Shown: positions 25,418-34,232 of the stretch, one piece after another
How the letters are laid out: each line of letters starts with the position of its first letter
How positions within the stretch are numbered: the stretch's first letter is position 1
NCBI RefSeq assembly: GCF_000337095.1
Contig: NZ_AOIV01000008.1
Coordinates: 124,001 to 188,000, forward strand
Source of the DNA: Halogeometricum pallidum JCM 14848
GTDB lineage: Archaea > Halobacteriota > Halobacteria > Halobacteriales > Haloferacaceae
Length of the DNA stretch: 64,000 nucleotides
Direction of reading: 5' to 3'
Position numbers and translations under genes: made by a program
Notes under the pieces: model-generated
Told to the model about the DNA's origin: nothing
Database searches by the model: none
The model's input: only the letters and a program-made list of their open reading frames with translations

Positions 25418-26188
25418 ATGGTAGATATCTCAATCATCATCCCGACGCTCGAAACCGACCCGACGTTCGGGTGGGAAGAACAGCTCGAAGCCGCGTCCGT
25501 CGAGGGGGAGATCATCCTCCGCGGCGACGCGACGGCATCGGCGGCCAGAAACGAGGGTATCAAGCGGGCGAACTCGGATAAACTCGTGTTCCTCGACGAC
25601 GACTCCGACCCCCAACCGGGCTACTTCGACCGGGTGTCCGCGCTCTTAGACGAGCATCCGGCGGTGACCGGTCGAATCATCGACACCGGCGCGGAGATAA
25701 CCCGCGGGCTCTCTTCGCAGTACGACCAGGGCGAGGAGGGACACGTCACCGAAACCGTCGTCGGTTGCAACATGGCCGTCCGGCGCTCGGTGCTGGAGGA
25801 CGTGGGCGGATTCGACGAACGACTCCCGTACGGCCACGAGGAGACCGAACTCGCGAACCGCATCTCCGAAAAGTACGAGTTCTGGTACGACCCGGACCTC
25901 GTCGTCGCCCACCCGTTCGCGGACTCGCTGTGGGACTACTACGGCAAGGCGTACCGGCACGGTCGAGAGGCCGTTCCGTACTACTTGATCCGGGGCGAAA
26001 ACGTCCGCTGGCGACTCCTCACGCAGGTGCTCATCCCGACGAACTACCTCGGCGACTCGCCGCGCGAGACGCTGTTCGAGGCGACCAGTCAGGTCGCCCG
26101 ATCGGTGGGACTCGTCCACGGCTACCTGAAGTACGCGCGGGACGGCCGGGGGGCGTACGCCGGACAACGACGGACGATAGAAGAGTGA
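25418..26188 (+). CDS. glycosyltransferase family 2
   Basis: 256 residues from ATG 25418. GT-A fold: VDISIIIPTLETDP at the N-terminus, ATASAARNEGIKRANSDKLV, then FLDDDSDPQPGYFD, which holds the metal-binding DxD. GCNMAVRRSVLEDVGGFDER and YGHEETELANRI are the acceptor-side motif. The C-terminal part (about 200-256) may be membrane-associated but has no clear transmembrane helix. It lies 164 bases after the heparinase-like gene on the same strand. Confidence 0.88.
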   Translation: MVDISIIIPTLETDPTFGWEEQLEAASVEGEIILRGDATASAARNEGIKRANSDKLVFLDDDSDPQPGYFDRVSALLDEHPAVTGRIIDTGAEITRGLSSQYDQGEEGHVTETVVGCNMAVRRSVLEDVGGFDERLPYGHEETELANRISEKYEFWYDPDLVVAHPFADSLWDYYGKAYRHGREAVPYYLIRGENVRWRLLTQVLIPTNYLGDSPRETLFEATSQVARSVGLVHGYLKYARDGRGAYAGQRRTIEE

Positions 26189-26300
26189 GCGACCCCTCGC
26201 CCGCATCGCTCGTGCCCGTCCCCGTGAACCCCGTTTCTGCGGGAGTTATCCCCTTCCTACCGAGCGATGCTTTTAGACCGAGCGCGTCCATTCCGCAGCC

Positions 26301-27290
26301 ATGGTAAGTCGCTCCCTCGGAGAGCAGGCGCCGGAGGCAAGCGCCGCGGCGGCGTTCCTCGACCTCGCGGTCGCCGCCGTTCTCGCCGTCGTCGGCCTCG
26401 GTCTCGGGGTGGCGGTGGGCCCCTCCGCGCTCCTCGCTCCGATCACGGTCGTCTTCGGCGCACTGTACGTACTCGTGCTTCCCGGCTACGCACTCACCGC
26501 CGCGCTCTTCCCCGCGCGGTCACCCTCCCCGGAGACCCTTCGCGTGAACCACCCGACCGTCTCCGCGGCTGAACGTGCGGTGCTCGCGGTCGGACTGAGT
26601 CTGATGGCCACCCCGCTGGTCGTGCTCGGTCTGAACTTCACCGAGTTCGGAATCACGCGGGTGTCCGTGCTCGTCGGACTCTTCGCCGTCGTCGCCGTCG
26701 GCCTCGTCGCCGCGGCCGTCCGACGCGCGAGAGTTCCGCCCCGCGAGCGATTCCGACTCCCCCTCGATCGCCTCTCGGGCGGAGTCGGGTCCCTCCCGAA
26801 AACGCATCTACTGATCGCCGTATTCCTCCTCGCGTCGGCCGGGTTCGCCGGTGCGACGCTCGCGGAACCGCAGAACGGAGAGCGCTACACCGAACTCTAC
26901 CTCCTGACCGACAACGGCGAGAACGGCACCCTCGTCGCCGACCAGTTCCCGTCGCAACTCAGCCCGACCGAACCCCGGTCCATCTACGTCGGTATCGGGA
27001 ACCAGGAGGAGCGAACCGTCGAATACTCCGTCGTCACGGAACTGCAGCGGATCGAAACGGTCGACGGCGAGCGCCGCGTCGCCGCGGAGAGCGAACTCGA
27101 GCGGTTCTCCACGACGCTGCAAGCGGGCCAGACGTTCCGCGGGCAGCGTAAACTCACGTCCCGTTCGTCGGTGACCGGCGAGCGCCTCCGACTCATCTTC
27201 CTCCTGTACCGGGGCTCGCCACCGGAGAATCCGACGGAGGAGAACGCGTACCGTTCGACCCACATCTGGGTGAACGCGACCGCCCCCTGA
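26301..27290 (+). CDS. DUF1616 family membrane protein
   Basis: 329 residues. Four hydrophobic segments lie in the first 150 residues: AVLAVVGLGLGVAVG, VVFGALYVLVLPGYALTAALF, AVGLSLMATPLVVLGL and VLVGLFAVVAVGLVAA. A fifth follows around LIAVFLLASAGFAGATLA, then an extracellular part (about 190-329) with LYLLTDNGENGTLVADQFP and RSIYVGIGNQEERTVEYSVV, the DUF1616 C-terminal beta domain. DUF1616 genes are frequent in archaeal glycan clusters; the function is not known. Confidence 0.8.
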   Translation: MVSRSLGEQAPEASAAAAFLDLAVAAVLAVVGLGLGVAVGPSALLAPITVVFGALYVLVLPGYALTAALFPARSPSPETLRVNHPTVSAAERAVLAVGLSLMATPLVVLGLNFTEFGITRVSVLVGLFAVVAVGLVAAAVRRARVPPRERFRLPLDRLSGGVGSLPKTHLLIAVFLLASAGFAGATLAEPQNGERYTELYLLTDNGENGTLVADQFPSQLSPTEPRSIYVGIGNQEERTVEYSVVTELQRIETVDGERRVAAESELERFSTTLQAGQTFRGQRKLTSRSSVTGERLRLIFLLYRGSPPENPTEENAYRSTHIWVNATAP

Positions 27291-27301
27291 ACTCACGAAC
27301 C

Positions 27302-27376
27302 ATGAACGACAACGTTACCACCCGACCGAATCGCCTGCCGACCGACGACCCGACCAGCGGAGGGGACGGGCAATGA
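27302..27376 (+). CDS. possible 24-residue ORF coupled to the next gene
   Basis: ATG 27302 opens a 24-codon frame (MNDNVTTRPNRLPTDDPTSG...). Its TGA overlaps the ATG of the following membrane-protein gene as ATGA. It starts 12 bases after the DUF1616 stop, so it may carry ribosomes from one gene to the next. No homology recognised. Confidence 0.3.
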   Translation: MNDNVTTRPNRLPTDDPTSGGDGQ

Positions 27377-29196
27377 GCAGGTCCTCGATCCGCAGACCGG
27401 TTACGAGATGGCTCGTGACCGCCGGGTTCGCGCTCGTCGTCGCGCTGACGTACATCCTGTTCTCGACGCCGTCGGCGAGCGCCTACGAGATGTCCATCTA
27501 CGAGGCGTACCCGTGGTACTTCTGGGCGCTGGCTGTGCTCGCGCTTCTCATCGGCCACTACGCCGTCCTCGAACGCGCCTTCGGCGGGGAGTCCGAACGC
27601 GGGGCGTGGCGACTCGGCCTGCTGTTGATACTGGTGGTCGAGGCGCTCCTGCTGTTGCTTCCGTACTTCAGGGGCTATCCGGTGTTCGGGCGCGGCGACG
27701 TGCTGACCCACGTCGGTCAGATCGTCACCATCCAGGCCACCGGCATCGCCGGTCAGCAGGACATCTACCCGAACCTGCACTTCCTCGTGCTGAGCTTCTC
27801 GTACGCGAGCGGCGTTAAGCCGTTACACCTCATCAACTCCGTCGCGGTCGTCATCTCGCTGTTCTCGCTCGCGGCGTCGTTCGCCCTGATTTCGACGGTG
27901 TACGACAGGACGCGAGCGCTCCTGTCGCTGCCGTTCGTGACCCTGCTCATCGGCGGAACGGCGCACGTGAACCCCTCGCCCTACCCGCAGAGCGTCCTGC
28001 TGATCCCGTTCGTCCTCTATCTGTTCTTCAAAGAGCAGCGGACCCGGTCGACTGCGGTCCGAGTCGCCCTCGTCGTCACCGCCGCGGCGATGGTCGTCTA
28101 CCATCCGCTGACGACGCTGTTCCTCCTGTTCATCTTCGGCGTCTACACCGCCGCGAAGTTCGTCCACGACCAGGGGATACTGACTGGGGAGTCCGTCGAG
28201 TGGCGCAGCGCGGTCGGCGCGACTCCCGTCGCCCACCTCGCGCTGGGGATGTTCGCCGCGTGGTACCTCGATTTCTCGCAGGTGACCGGGAAGATACAGA
28301 CGGTCGTGCAGACGTTCGCCGCCTCCGAGGGCGGCACGTCCACGCTCGAGTCCTACGGTTCGACCGTCTCGCAGGCGAGTCCGGCGCTGACCGACCTCGT
28401 CCGCATCGGACTCGTCAAATACGGGATGTCCGTCATCCTGCTCTCGCTCGCGGGTCTCTACGCGCTCTGGACCCTCTCGTCGCCGGACCGCCGCCGCGAC
28501 CTCGGCATCTATCGGACGACGTTCCTCGGCGGGTTCGCGCTGTTCGCCGGCCTCGCGGTCCCGTTCTTGGTCATGGACCTCGTGGTCGGGTTCGGCCGAC
28601 CGCTCATGCTCGCTCGCATCTTCGCCGCGCTGCTCGCCGGGTCGCTGTTCTACGTGCTCTACCGTTCGGCCGACGCGAACGGGAAGCGCGTCGTCCAGGT
28701 CGGCTGCTATCTCGTGTTGGCCTGTCTCGTCGTCATCAGCACGTTCGGACTCTACTACTCGCCGTACGCCATCGAGCGGAACCACCAGGTGACGAGCGCC
28801 GAACTCGACGGGGCCGACTGGACGCTGGAGTTCCGAGAGCCCGACAACCCGACGATACAGTACGGAATCAACCTCCGTCGGTTCCGCGACGCGCTGTACG
28901 GGACGGCGGGCTACACGGAGGACGAGGTCATTCCGGCCAGCACCACCGTCGGACCGCCGCCACACTTCAACTACACCGAACACGACACGCTCGGTGCCAG
29001 CTACGAGGAGGACCGGTACATGATCATCACCCGGAGCGGGCGCATCTTCTACGAGGAGATGTACCCCGACTACCGGGAGTTCTGGCAGTTCAACGACGGG
29101 GACTACGAGCGCCTCGAACGCGACGGGACGGTGTCGCACGTCTACGCCAACGGCGGCTACGACACCTACCTCGTCAACAGCACTCTGGCCGGATGA
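27373..29196 (+). CDS. polytopic membrane protein, possible GT-C glycosyltransferase
   Basis: 607 residues with about twelve transmembrane helices and a soluble C-terminal part (about 470-607). The first large loop contains YPVFGRGDVLTHVGQIVT, with an acidic pair in the position where GT-C enzymes bind a dolichol-phosphate sugar donor (inference). The C-terminal part has HFNYTEHDTLGASYEEDRY and LVNSTLAG. It follows the DUF1616 gene, probably in one transcript. It could be a polymerase, ligase or sugar transferase. Not recognised more precisely. Confidence 0.6.
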   Translation: MSRSSIRRPVTRWLVTAGFALVVALTYILFSTPSASAYEMSIYEAYPWYFWALAVLALLIGHYAVLERAFGGESERGAWRLGLLLILVVEALLLLLPYFRGYPVFGRGDVLTHVGQIVTIQATGIAGQQDIYPNLHFLVLSFSYASGVKPLHLINSVAVVISLFSLAASFALISTVYDRTRALLSLPFVTLLIGGTAHVNPSPYPQSVLLIPFVLYLFFKEQRTRSTAVRVALVVTAAAMVVYHPLTTLFLLFIFGVYTAAKFVHDQGILTGESVEWRSAVGATPVAHLALGMFAAWYLDFSQVTGKIQTVVQTFAASEGGTSTLESYGSTVSQASPALTDLVRIGLVKYGMSVILLSLAGLYALWTLSSPDRRRDLGIYRTTFLGGFALFAGLAVPFLVMDLVVGFGRPLMLARIFAALLAGSLFYVLYRSADANGKRVVQVGCYLVLACLVVISTFGLYYSPYAIERNHQVTSAELDGADWTLEFREPDNPTIQYGINLRRFRDALYGTAGYTEDEVIPASTTVGPPPHFNYTEHDTLGASYEEDRYMIITRSGRIFYEEMYPDYREFWQFNDGDYERLERDGTVSHVYANGGYDTYLVNSTLAG

Positions 29197-29366
29197 CAGT
29201 ACCCTGACCGGGTGCTCAACCGCGGCGACTCCCCCGTCGCCGCCTCGACTGACGCTGTTCTTCGGTAATCGAACGCTCGCCGCGCCACCACGCCTCGCCT
29301 CCGACGACCGATACGTTTCTCTCCGGACCGCGTTCGCCGCGACGCCGCGACAGCACGGCGCGGTAT

Positions 29367-29386
29367 CCGCGGTTGCGGAACCGCGG
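29367..29386. repeat. perfect 8-bp hairpin
   Basis: CCGCGGTT (29367-29374), loop GCGG, then AACCGCGG (29379-29386). It lies between convergent genes and could act as a structure in either transcript. No T-run follows. Confidence 0.45.
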
Positions 29387-29558
29387 CAACGTACTTTGTG
29401 GCGACGCACCCCGAGACGACGCACTCCCGGGGAGGCGGTACCGTCTCGCGTTCTCTCGTCGCTCGATACCGACTTCGAGTAGAGCGACCGCGTTCCGAGC
29501 GCGCTCTGCGAGAACCGTCCGTGTCGGGGGGCGCTCCGAGCCTCGACAGTCACGCCCT

Positions 29559-29615
29559 CCGTGCTACGGGAGTTGCCCGTGTGTTACAGGAGGCGCTCCC
29601 GTGTTACCGGAGACG
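29559..29615. repeat. three degenerate tandem units
   Basis: Units beginning CCGTGCTACGGGAG, CCGTGTGTTACAGGAG and CCCGTGTTACCGGAG follow one another at roughly 20-base spacing. The first is close to self-complementary. Function unknown; weak signal. Confidence 0.35.
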
Positions 29616-29773
29616 CGTCGGAAGTCGGACGCCGCCGTCTCTCGGCGCCCGTCTCGGTCCTTCGATCCCGGACGCGACCGCACGACGGCCGTGTGACTCC
29701 TCGAACTATCGGTCCGTCGAACCGCGGGTAAAAGAAAGGCGAGTCGGGGGTCGCCGCGCGTCGGACTCGGAGG

Positions 29774-30877
29774 CTACCGACCGCCGACGATGGCGTCGAT
29801 GGCGGCGACGAGTTGGTGGCCGATGGCCTCGGGGTCGTTCTCCGTTCGGACCCGCATCCGCGCGTTCTCACCGAGGCGGGCGCGCCCGTCGTCATCCAGC
29901 AGTCGCGTCACCTGCGCCGCGACCTGTTCCGCCGTCGCCTCCTCGAGGACGACCCCGGTCTCGCCGTCCTCGACCTGTTCGACCATCCCGTGGGCGGCGT
30001 TGACCATCGCCGGGAGCGCGGACTGCTGGGCCTCGAGAACCGACCGCGGGTAGCCGTCGATGTGCGAGACGTAGACGAAGGCGTCCGCCAACGCGTAGAG
30101 GTCCGCGACGTTCTCCACGAAGCCGAGGGCGTAGATGCGGTCCCGGACGGCCGGGTCGGCGATGGCGTCGACCGCCGCCCGCACGTCTTCGAGGTAGGAA
30201 CCGCCGCCCGCGACGACGTAGGCCACGTCGTCGTGCGAGGCGAGCACCGACTCCATCCCCTCGACGATGGTGCGGACGCCGTCGTACTTGCCGCGGTACT
30301 TGAGGTTCGTCACCGTCAGGAGCACCGTCTCCTCCTCGATTCCGAACCGCTCTCTGGCCGCCCGCGCCGACCCGTCCTCACGGTCGGGGACGAGCGGAAC
30401 GTGGACGACGTGTACCTGCTCCGGCCGACAGCCCGTGCGCTCGACGACGACCTCTTTCAGTTCCGCGGAGACGACGACGTAGCCGCGGGCAGACCGGTAG
30501 ATGGCCTCGTCAAGGGCGTACGTGAGGTAGTACCGGAGCTTCGTTCCGAGTCCGTCGTCCTTCCCCGTCCGGTATATCTCCTCTAACCCCTGCCAGTGGT
30601 TGCCCTTGAAGCGGAAGACGAACGGGACGCCCCGGAGGACGCAGATGGCCGCGATCAGGAAGCCGAGCAGTCCGAGGCAGTCAGACAATACGGCGTCCGG
30701 CTTGGGGTCGCTGGTCAGTTCGAGCAGGCGGACGACCGTGTTGAGGTTCCGTTCGAGGAAGCCGTCGGAGGCGTCGATGTCGACGAGTTCGACCGTACCG
30801 TCGGCCAACGACAGCGGTTCGGCCACCTCGTGAGAGCGGTGTGCGGTCACCGCCGCGATTCGGAGCCCGTCGGTCAT
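29774..30877 (-). CDS. glycosyltransferase family 4
   Basis: 367 residues; ATG 30877 overlaps the stop of the upstream gene as ATGA. GT-B fold: an N-terminal half with PDAVLSDCLGLLGFLIAAI and VPFVFRFKGNHWQG, and a C-terminal half with LLTVTNLKYRGKYDGV, VVAGGGSYLEDVRA, LGFVENVADLYALADAFVYVSHIDGYP and the donor-site stretch SVLEAQQSALPAMVNAAHG. The order VxLTVTNLKYRGK...YPRSVLEA is that of GT4 enzymes. Cotranscribed with the next GT4. Confidence 0.88.
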   Translation of the reverse strand: MTDGLRIAAVTAHRSHEVAEPLSLADGTVELVDIDASDGFLERNLNTVVRLLELTSDPKPDAVLSDCLGLLGFLIAAICVLRGVPFVFRFKGNHWQGLEEIYRTGKDDGLGTKLRYYLTYALDEAIYRSARGYVVVSAELKEVVVERTGCRPEQVHVVHVPLVPDREDGSARAARERFGIEEETVLLTVTNLKYRGKYDGVRTIVEGMESVLASHDDVAYVVAGGGSYLEDVRAAVDAIADPAVRDRIYALGFVENVADLYALADAFVYVSHIDGYPRSVLEAQQSALPAMVNAAHGMVEQVEDGETGVVLEEATAEQVAAQVTRLLDDDGRARLGENARMRVRTENDPEAIGHQLVAAIDAIVGGR

Positions 30878-32058
30878 TCCAGCGCCTCGCGGTGGAGTTG
30901 GTATACTCGCTCCGCGTGGTCGTCCCACGTCCACCCCTGTTCGACGAGTCGCTCGCGCCCCTTCCGACCCATCTCCAGCAGTCGCTCCCGGTCGCCGGCG
31001 AGCGCCGTGAGCGCTTCGCGGAGCCTGTCGGTGTCGCCCGGCGGTATCAGCACGCCCGTCTCGCCGTCCTCGACCTGTTCGGGGACGCCGCCGACGGTCG
31101 TCGACAGCACGGCCGTCTCGGCCGCCATCGCCTCGTAGATGACGGTCGGCCGCCCCTCCGCGTGGCTGGGAAGGACGAGCACGTCCGCGACGGCCAGCCA
31201 CCGGCGCAGCGCCATCGAGGTGATTCCCGTGTACACGTGACGGGCGGAGAACCGACTCGACGCGAGGGCGCGCCGGAGCGTCCACTCCTCGTCGCCGCCG
31301 TGGCCGACGAACACGAACTCCGTGTTCGGGAGGTCGAGGTCCGGGAGGACCTCGGCCAGTTCGGGGATTCCCTTCCGCTCGCAGAACTCCCCGACGAACA
31401 GCGCCACCGTCGCCTCCGGGTCGACGCCGAGTTCCTCCCGGAGCGCCGCCTTCCGTTCGACGGGGTACCGCGACGGCGTCGCCCCGATAGGGACCACCTC
31501 CACCTTCGAGCGGGGGACGCGCTCTGCGGCCTTCTCCGCGAGGGCGTCGCTGACGCACAGCACCTTCTCCGCGGCGCCGAGCGTCTCGTCCACCTTCTCG
31601 CGGACGCCGTCGGCCAACTCCTCGTACTCGTTCATGAAGTGTCCGTGCGAGACGACGAACAGGGGGACGTTGTGCTTCTCGCAGTAGTCGACCATGCCGT
31701 AGCCGTCGAGGTAGATGTGGCAGGCGTGGATCACGTCGGGGACGTCGAACGTCCGCTCGACGTACCGCGGGATACGCTTCGCGAAGGAGTCGCCGGCCCT
31801 CCCGTAGAACAACCGCTTCGGCAGCAGGTAGAAAAAGCGGGGGTGGTGGACGCTGTAGCCGTCCCACTCTTCGACGGTCGGGAGCATCGAGTACTCCGAG
31901 TGGGGACCGACGGGCGGCGCGAACGGCCGCGGCGAGACGACGTCGACGTCCATCCCATGCCGCATGAACGACTGGACGATCCGCTGGTTGAACAGTCCGA
32001 TGTACGGATTGATGGCGTCCGGATGGTTGACTGCGCTCGCCAGAACGCTGTGAGTCAT
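30874..32058 (-). CDS. glycosyltransferase family 4
   Basis: 394 residues. GT-B fold: NPYIGLFNQRIVQSFMRHGMDVDVV at the N-terminus and DVIHACHIYLDGYGM; C-terminal half with FVGEFCERKGIPELAEVLP and VLVLPSHAEGRPTVIYEAMA, containing the ExxxxxxxE donor motif, then VGGVPEQVEDGETGVLIP. First gene of a two-gene unit with the GT4 at 29774; a TATA-like ttatatcac on its promoter side is at about 32089. Confidence 0.9.
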   Translation of the reverse strand: MTHSVLASAVNHPDAINPYIGLFNQRIVQSFMRHGMDVDVVSPRPFAPPVGPHSEYSMLPTVEEWDGYSVHHPRFFYLLPKRLFYGRAGDSFAKRIPRYVERTFDVPDVIHACHIYLDGYGMVDYCEKHNVPLFVVSHGHFMNEYEELADGVREKVDETLGAAEKVLCVSDALAEKAAERVPRSKVEVVPIGATPSRYPVERKAALREELGVDPEATVALFVGEFCERKGIPELAEVLPDLDLPNTEFVFVGHGGDEEWTLRRALASSRFSARHVYTGITSMALRRWLAVADVLVLPSHAEGRPTVIYEAMAAETAVLSTTVGGVPEQVEDGETGVLIPPGDTDRLREALTALAGDRERLLEMGRKGRERLVEQGWTWDDHAERVYQLHREALE

Positions 32059-32298
32059 TACGGTACCGTGGGTAGAATCCGGCCTAAGTTATATCACACC
32101 TACTGAACGAACGCCGGGGGCGGCGCTTCGCGCGGCGGGTTCTCTCGGTTCCGCTGACCCGTCCGAAAGCGGGCGACGGCGTCCGAGACGCGAGACGCAG
32201 TTACCGACGTGACCGCCGGTTCGTTCCCCCGCGATTCGGACGCGACGGGCGGATAGCCGGTAAGTAACTATTTGAATAAGATAACTGAAGTATGCCAT

Positions 32299-34059
32299 AT
32301 GTCAGGATTGGTTGGAAGCCCCTCGCTCGCGGACTGCGAAGACGCGGCCGAAGAAACCCCCGTGCACGGCGTCTCCGAAGAGACGGAGGACCGAACCGAG
32401 CGGGAGACCACCTCCATCTACGCCCGACTCCCCGTCTCGGACGCGAAAGGCGTCCGGACGCTCGTGGACGGCGACCGGACGTTGTTCGTCTACGGCGCGG
32501 TCACCGCGCGCGAGTGGCGCGAGACGGACGACGACGAACTCGTCGAGGCGTTCTTCGAGGACCCCGTGGCCGCCGCGGAGCGGACCGATGGGACGTTCCT
32601 CCTCGTGGGCGTCGACGACGACGCGGACCGCCTCCTCGTCGCGACGGACAAACTGGGAGCGCGTTCGTGCTTTCTCGTCGACGACCGGCCGGTGTTCTCG
32701 ACGTCCGTCGCGGCGTGTCTTCCGTTCGTGGAGGAACCCGCGATAGACGAGCAGGCCGTCTCGGACTTCCTGTTGATGGGCCTGCTCTGGGGCACCCGGA
32801 CGCTCGTCTCGGAGGTATCGATGGCCCGCCCCGCGACGGTGTACGAGTTCGAAGACGGTGAGTGGCGCGGCGAGCGCTACTGGAAACCGGAGTACGACGA
32901 GGCCGAACCCAGCGGCGAGTACCTCGACGAACTCGCCTCCCGATTCACGACGGCCGTCGACCGGACCGCCTCGACGCTCCCCGAGGAGGCGAGCATCTGG
33001 CTGTCCGGCGGACTGGACAGCCGAAACACGAGTTCCGCGCTTTGCAAGGCGGCAGCCTCCGGGGACCACGAGTTCGAGACGCTGTCGGCGTACACGTACG
33101 ACGCGAACCCGCCGACGGGGGACAACATCGAAATCGCCCGGGAGGTGGCTGACCGCCTCGGCATGGAACTGACCGAGTTGGACCTGCTGCCGTCGCCCGA
33201 GCGCATCGAGCGACTCGTCGACGTCTGCGGCGGGATGGTCGCCTGGCACATCACGAAGAACCTCTCGGGGTCCTACGATATCGACGATTCCAGCGTGTTC
33301 ATGGAGGGCGTCGAGGGGTCGTTGTTGGGCGACCACCTCCTCCAGTCGCATTTTACCCGGTACGACTCGGCGGTCGAATCGCAGATAGCCAGCGAGGCCG
33401 CCCTCGACATCGACCTCGTCGAGGACTGCCTCGCCGTCAGCGTCGACCCCGTCAAGACGTTCCGGGAGGAGTCCGACAAGAGCGAGGAGAACACGTTCCA
33501 CAACAAGGTGTTGGACATCCACTTCAAGAACTACTACAACCGGTGTGCGATGGCCTCCAACGCCATCATCCGCGACGTCGGCGGCGACCGGGTCGTCTAC
33601 ACCGACGGCGATTTCCTCGAGTGGTGCGCGCGCCTCCCGACCAAGTACCGCAAGGGGACGTTCCCGTTCACCACGTCGATTCCGATGGGCACCTCGCGGG
33701 CGAAACTCGGGATGACGAAGCGCGTCGCCCCGGAACTCGCGGACATCACCTACGAACGCACGAAACTGCCGCCGAAGTATCCCTACCCGGCGCACGTCCT
33801 CGGCTTCGTCGCCAACGTGGGTCTCGGTCGACTCCGGTCGGAGCCGACGTACGGAAACGGACAGCTCTCCGACATCTGGCTCCGGATGGACACCGAGTTG
33901 GCCGACTGGGCCGAGACGCACCTGCGGAAGGCGGCCGAGCGCGACGTGTTCTCCGACGACCTCTCCGACCTCTGGACCCGCCACCAGCGGGGCGAGAATC
34001 TCTCGCCGGTCATCGCCCACATCACGTCGCTCGAATACTGGTTCGACACGTACCTGTGA
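32299..34059 (+). CDS. asparagine synthase-like protein lacking catalytic Cys2
   Basis: 586 residues from ATG 32299. Residues 1-190 form a class II glutamine amidotransferase-like domain beginning MSGLVG, where true enzymes have MCG: the N-terminal nucleophile Cys2 is Ser2 (codon TCA). The C-terminal asparagine-synthetase domain has the PP-loop SGGLDS (236-241). An in-frame ATG at 32272 would add MNKITEVCH but would still not place Cys at the mature N-terminus. The protein may use ammonia, or adenylate and amidate a sugar carboxylate; such proteins occur in polysaccharide loci. Glutaminase loss is inferred from the missing residue. Confidence 0.8.
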   Translation: MSGLVGSPSLADCEDAAEETPVHGVSEETEDRTERETTSIYARLPVSDAKGVRTLVDGDRTLFVYGAVTAREWRETDDDELVEAFFEDPVAAAERTDGTFLLVGVDDDADRLLVATDKLGARSCFLVDDRPVFSTSVAACLPFVEEPAIDEQAVSDFLLMGLLWGTRTLVSEVSMARPATVYEFEDGEWRGERYWKPEYDEAEPSGEYLDELASRFTTAVDRTASTLPEEASIWLSGGLDSRNTSSALCKAAASGDHEFETLSAYTYDANPPTGDNIEIAREVADRLGMELTELDLLPSPERIERLVDVCGGMVAWHITKNLSGSYDIDDSSVFMEGVEGSLLGDHLLQSHFTRYDSAVESQIASEAALDIDLVEDCLAVSVDPVKTFREESDKSEENTFHNKVLDIHFKNYYNRCAMASNAIIRDVGGDRVVYTDGDFLEWCARLPTKYRKGTFPFTTSIPMGTSRAKLGMTKRVAPELADITYERTKLPPKYPYPAHVLGFVANVGLGRLRSEPTYGNGQLSDIWLRMDTELADWAETHLRKAAERDVFSDDLSDLWTRHQRGENLSPVIAHITSLEYWFDTYL

Positions 34060-34232
34060 GCCGTCCGCCCGACCCGTCGCACCCAGAGACCATCCACCCG
34101 CTCCGCTCCCTTCGACCGTATCGGAACCGTTCGGAGACGCTCTCTGAACGGAGTTAGGAGGGGGCTTCGATTTACGAACTCGCTTATGCACTACAAAAAT
34201 AAAGCCACCGAACGCATCGACACGGTAGACCA

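Larger units (their letters stand above)
29197..29773. other. 577-base gene-free stretch between convergent genes
   Basis: No gene is seen. It holds a perfect hairpin at 29367-29386 and three degenerate copies of a CCGTGnTACnGGAG-like unit at 29559-29615 (listed separately). It separates the plus-strand block of the polysaccharide region from the minus-strand glycosyltransferases. Confidence 0.5.

Noticed and set aside
25311-25424. 37-codon frame overlapping the start of the GT2 gene at 25418
   Set aside because: No TATA-like box at leaderless distance was seen, and in GC-rich DNA such overlaps arise often by chance.
23391-25433. Long minus-strand frame opposite the heparinase-like gene
   Set aside because: No recognisable domain and composition typical of an antisense shadow; the plus-strand frame has clear family motifs.
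17982-34059. Lasso-peptide-type cluster (HPr-kinase-like plus asparagine-synthase-like genes)
   Set aside because: The two genes are 13 kb apart with glycan genes between them, and no precursor peptide, PqqD-like or transglutaminase-like protease gene is seen.
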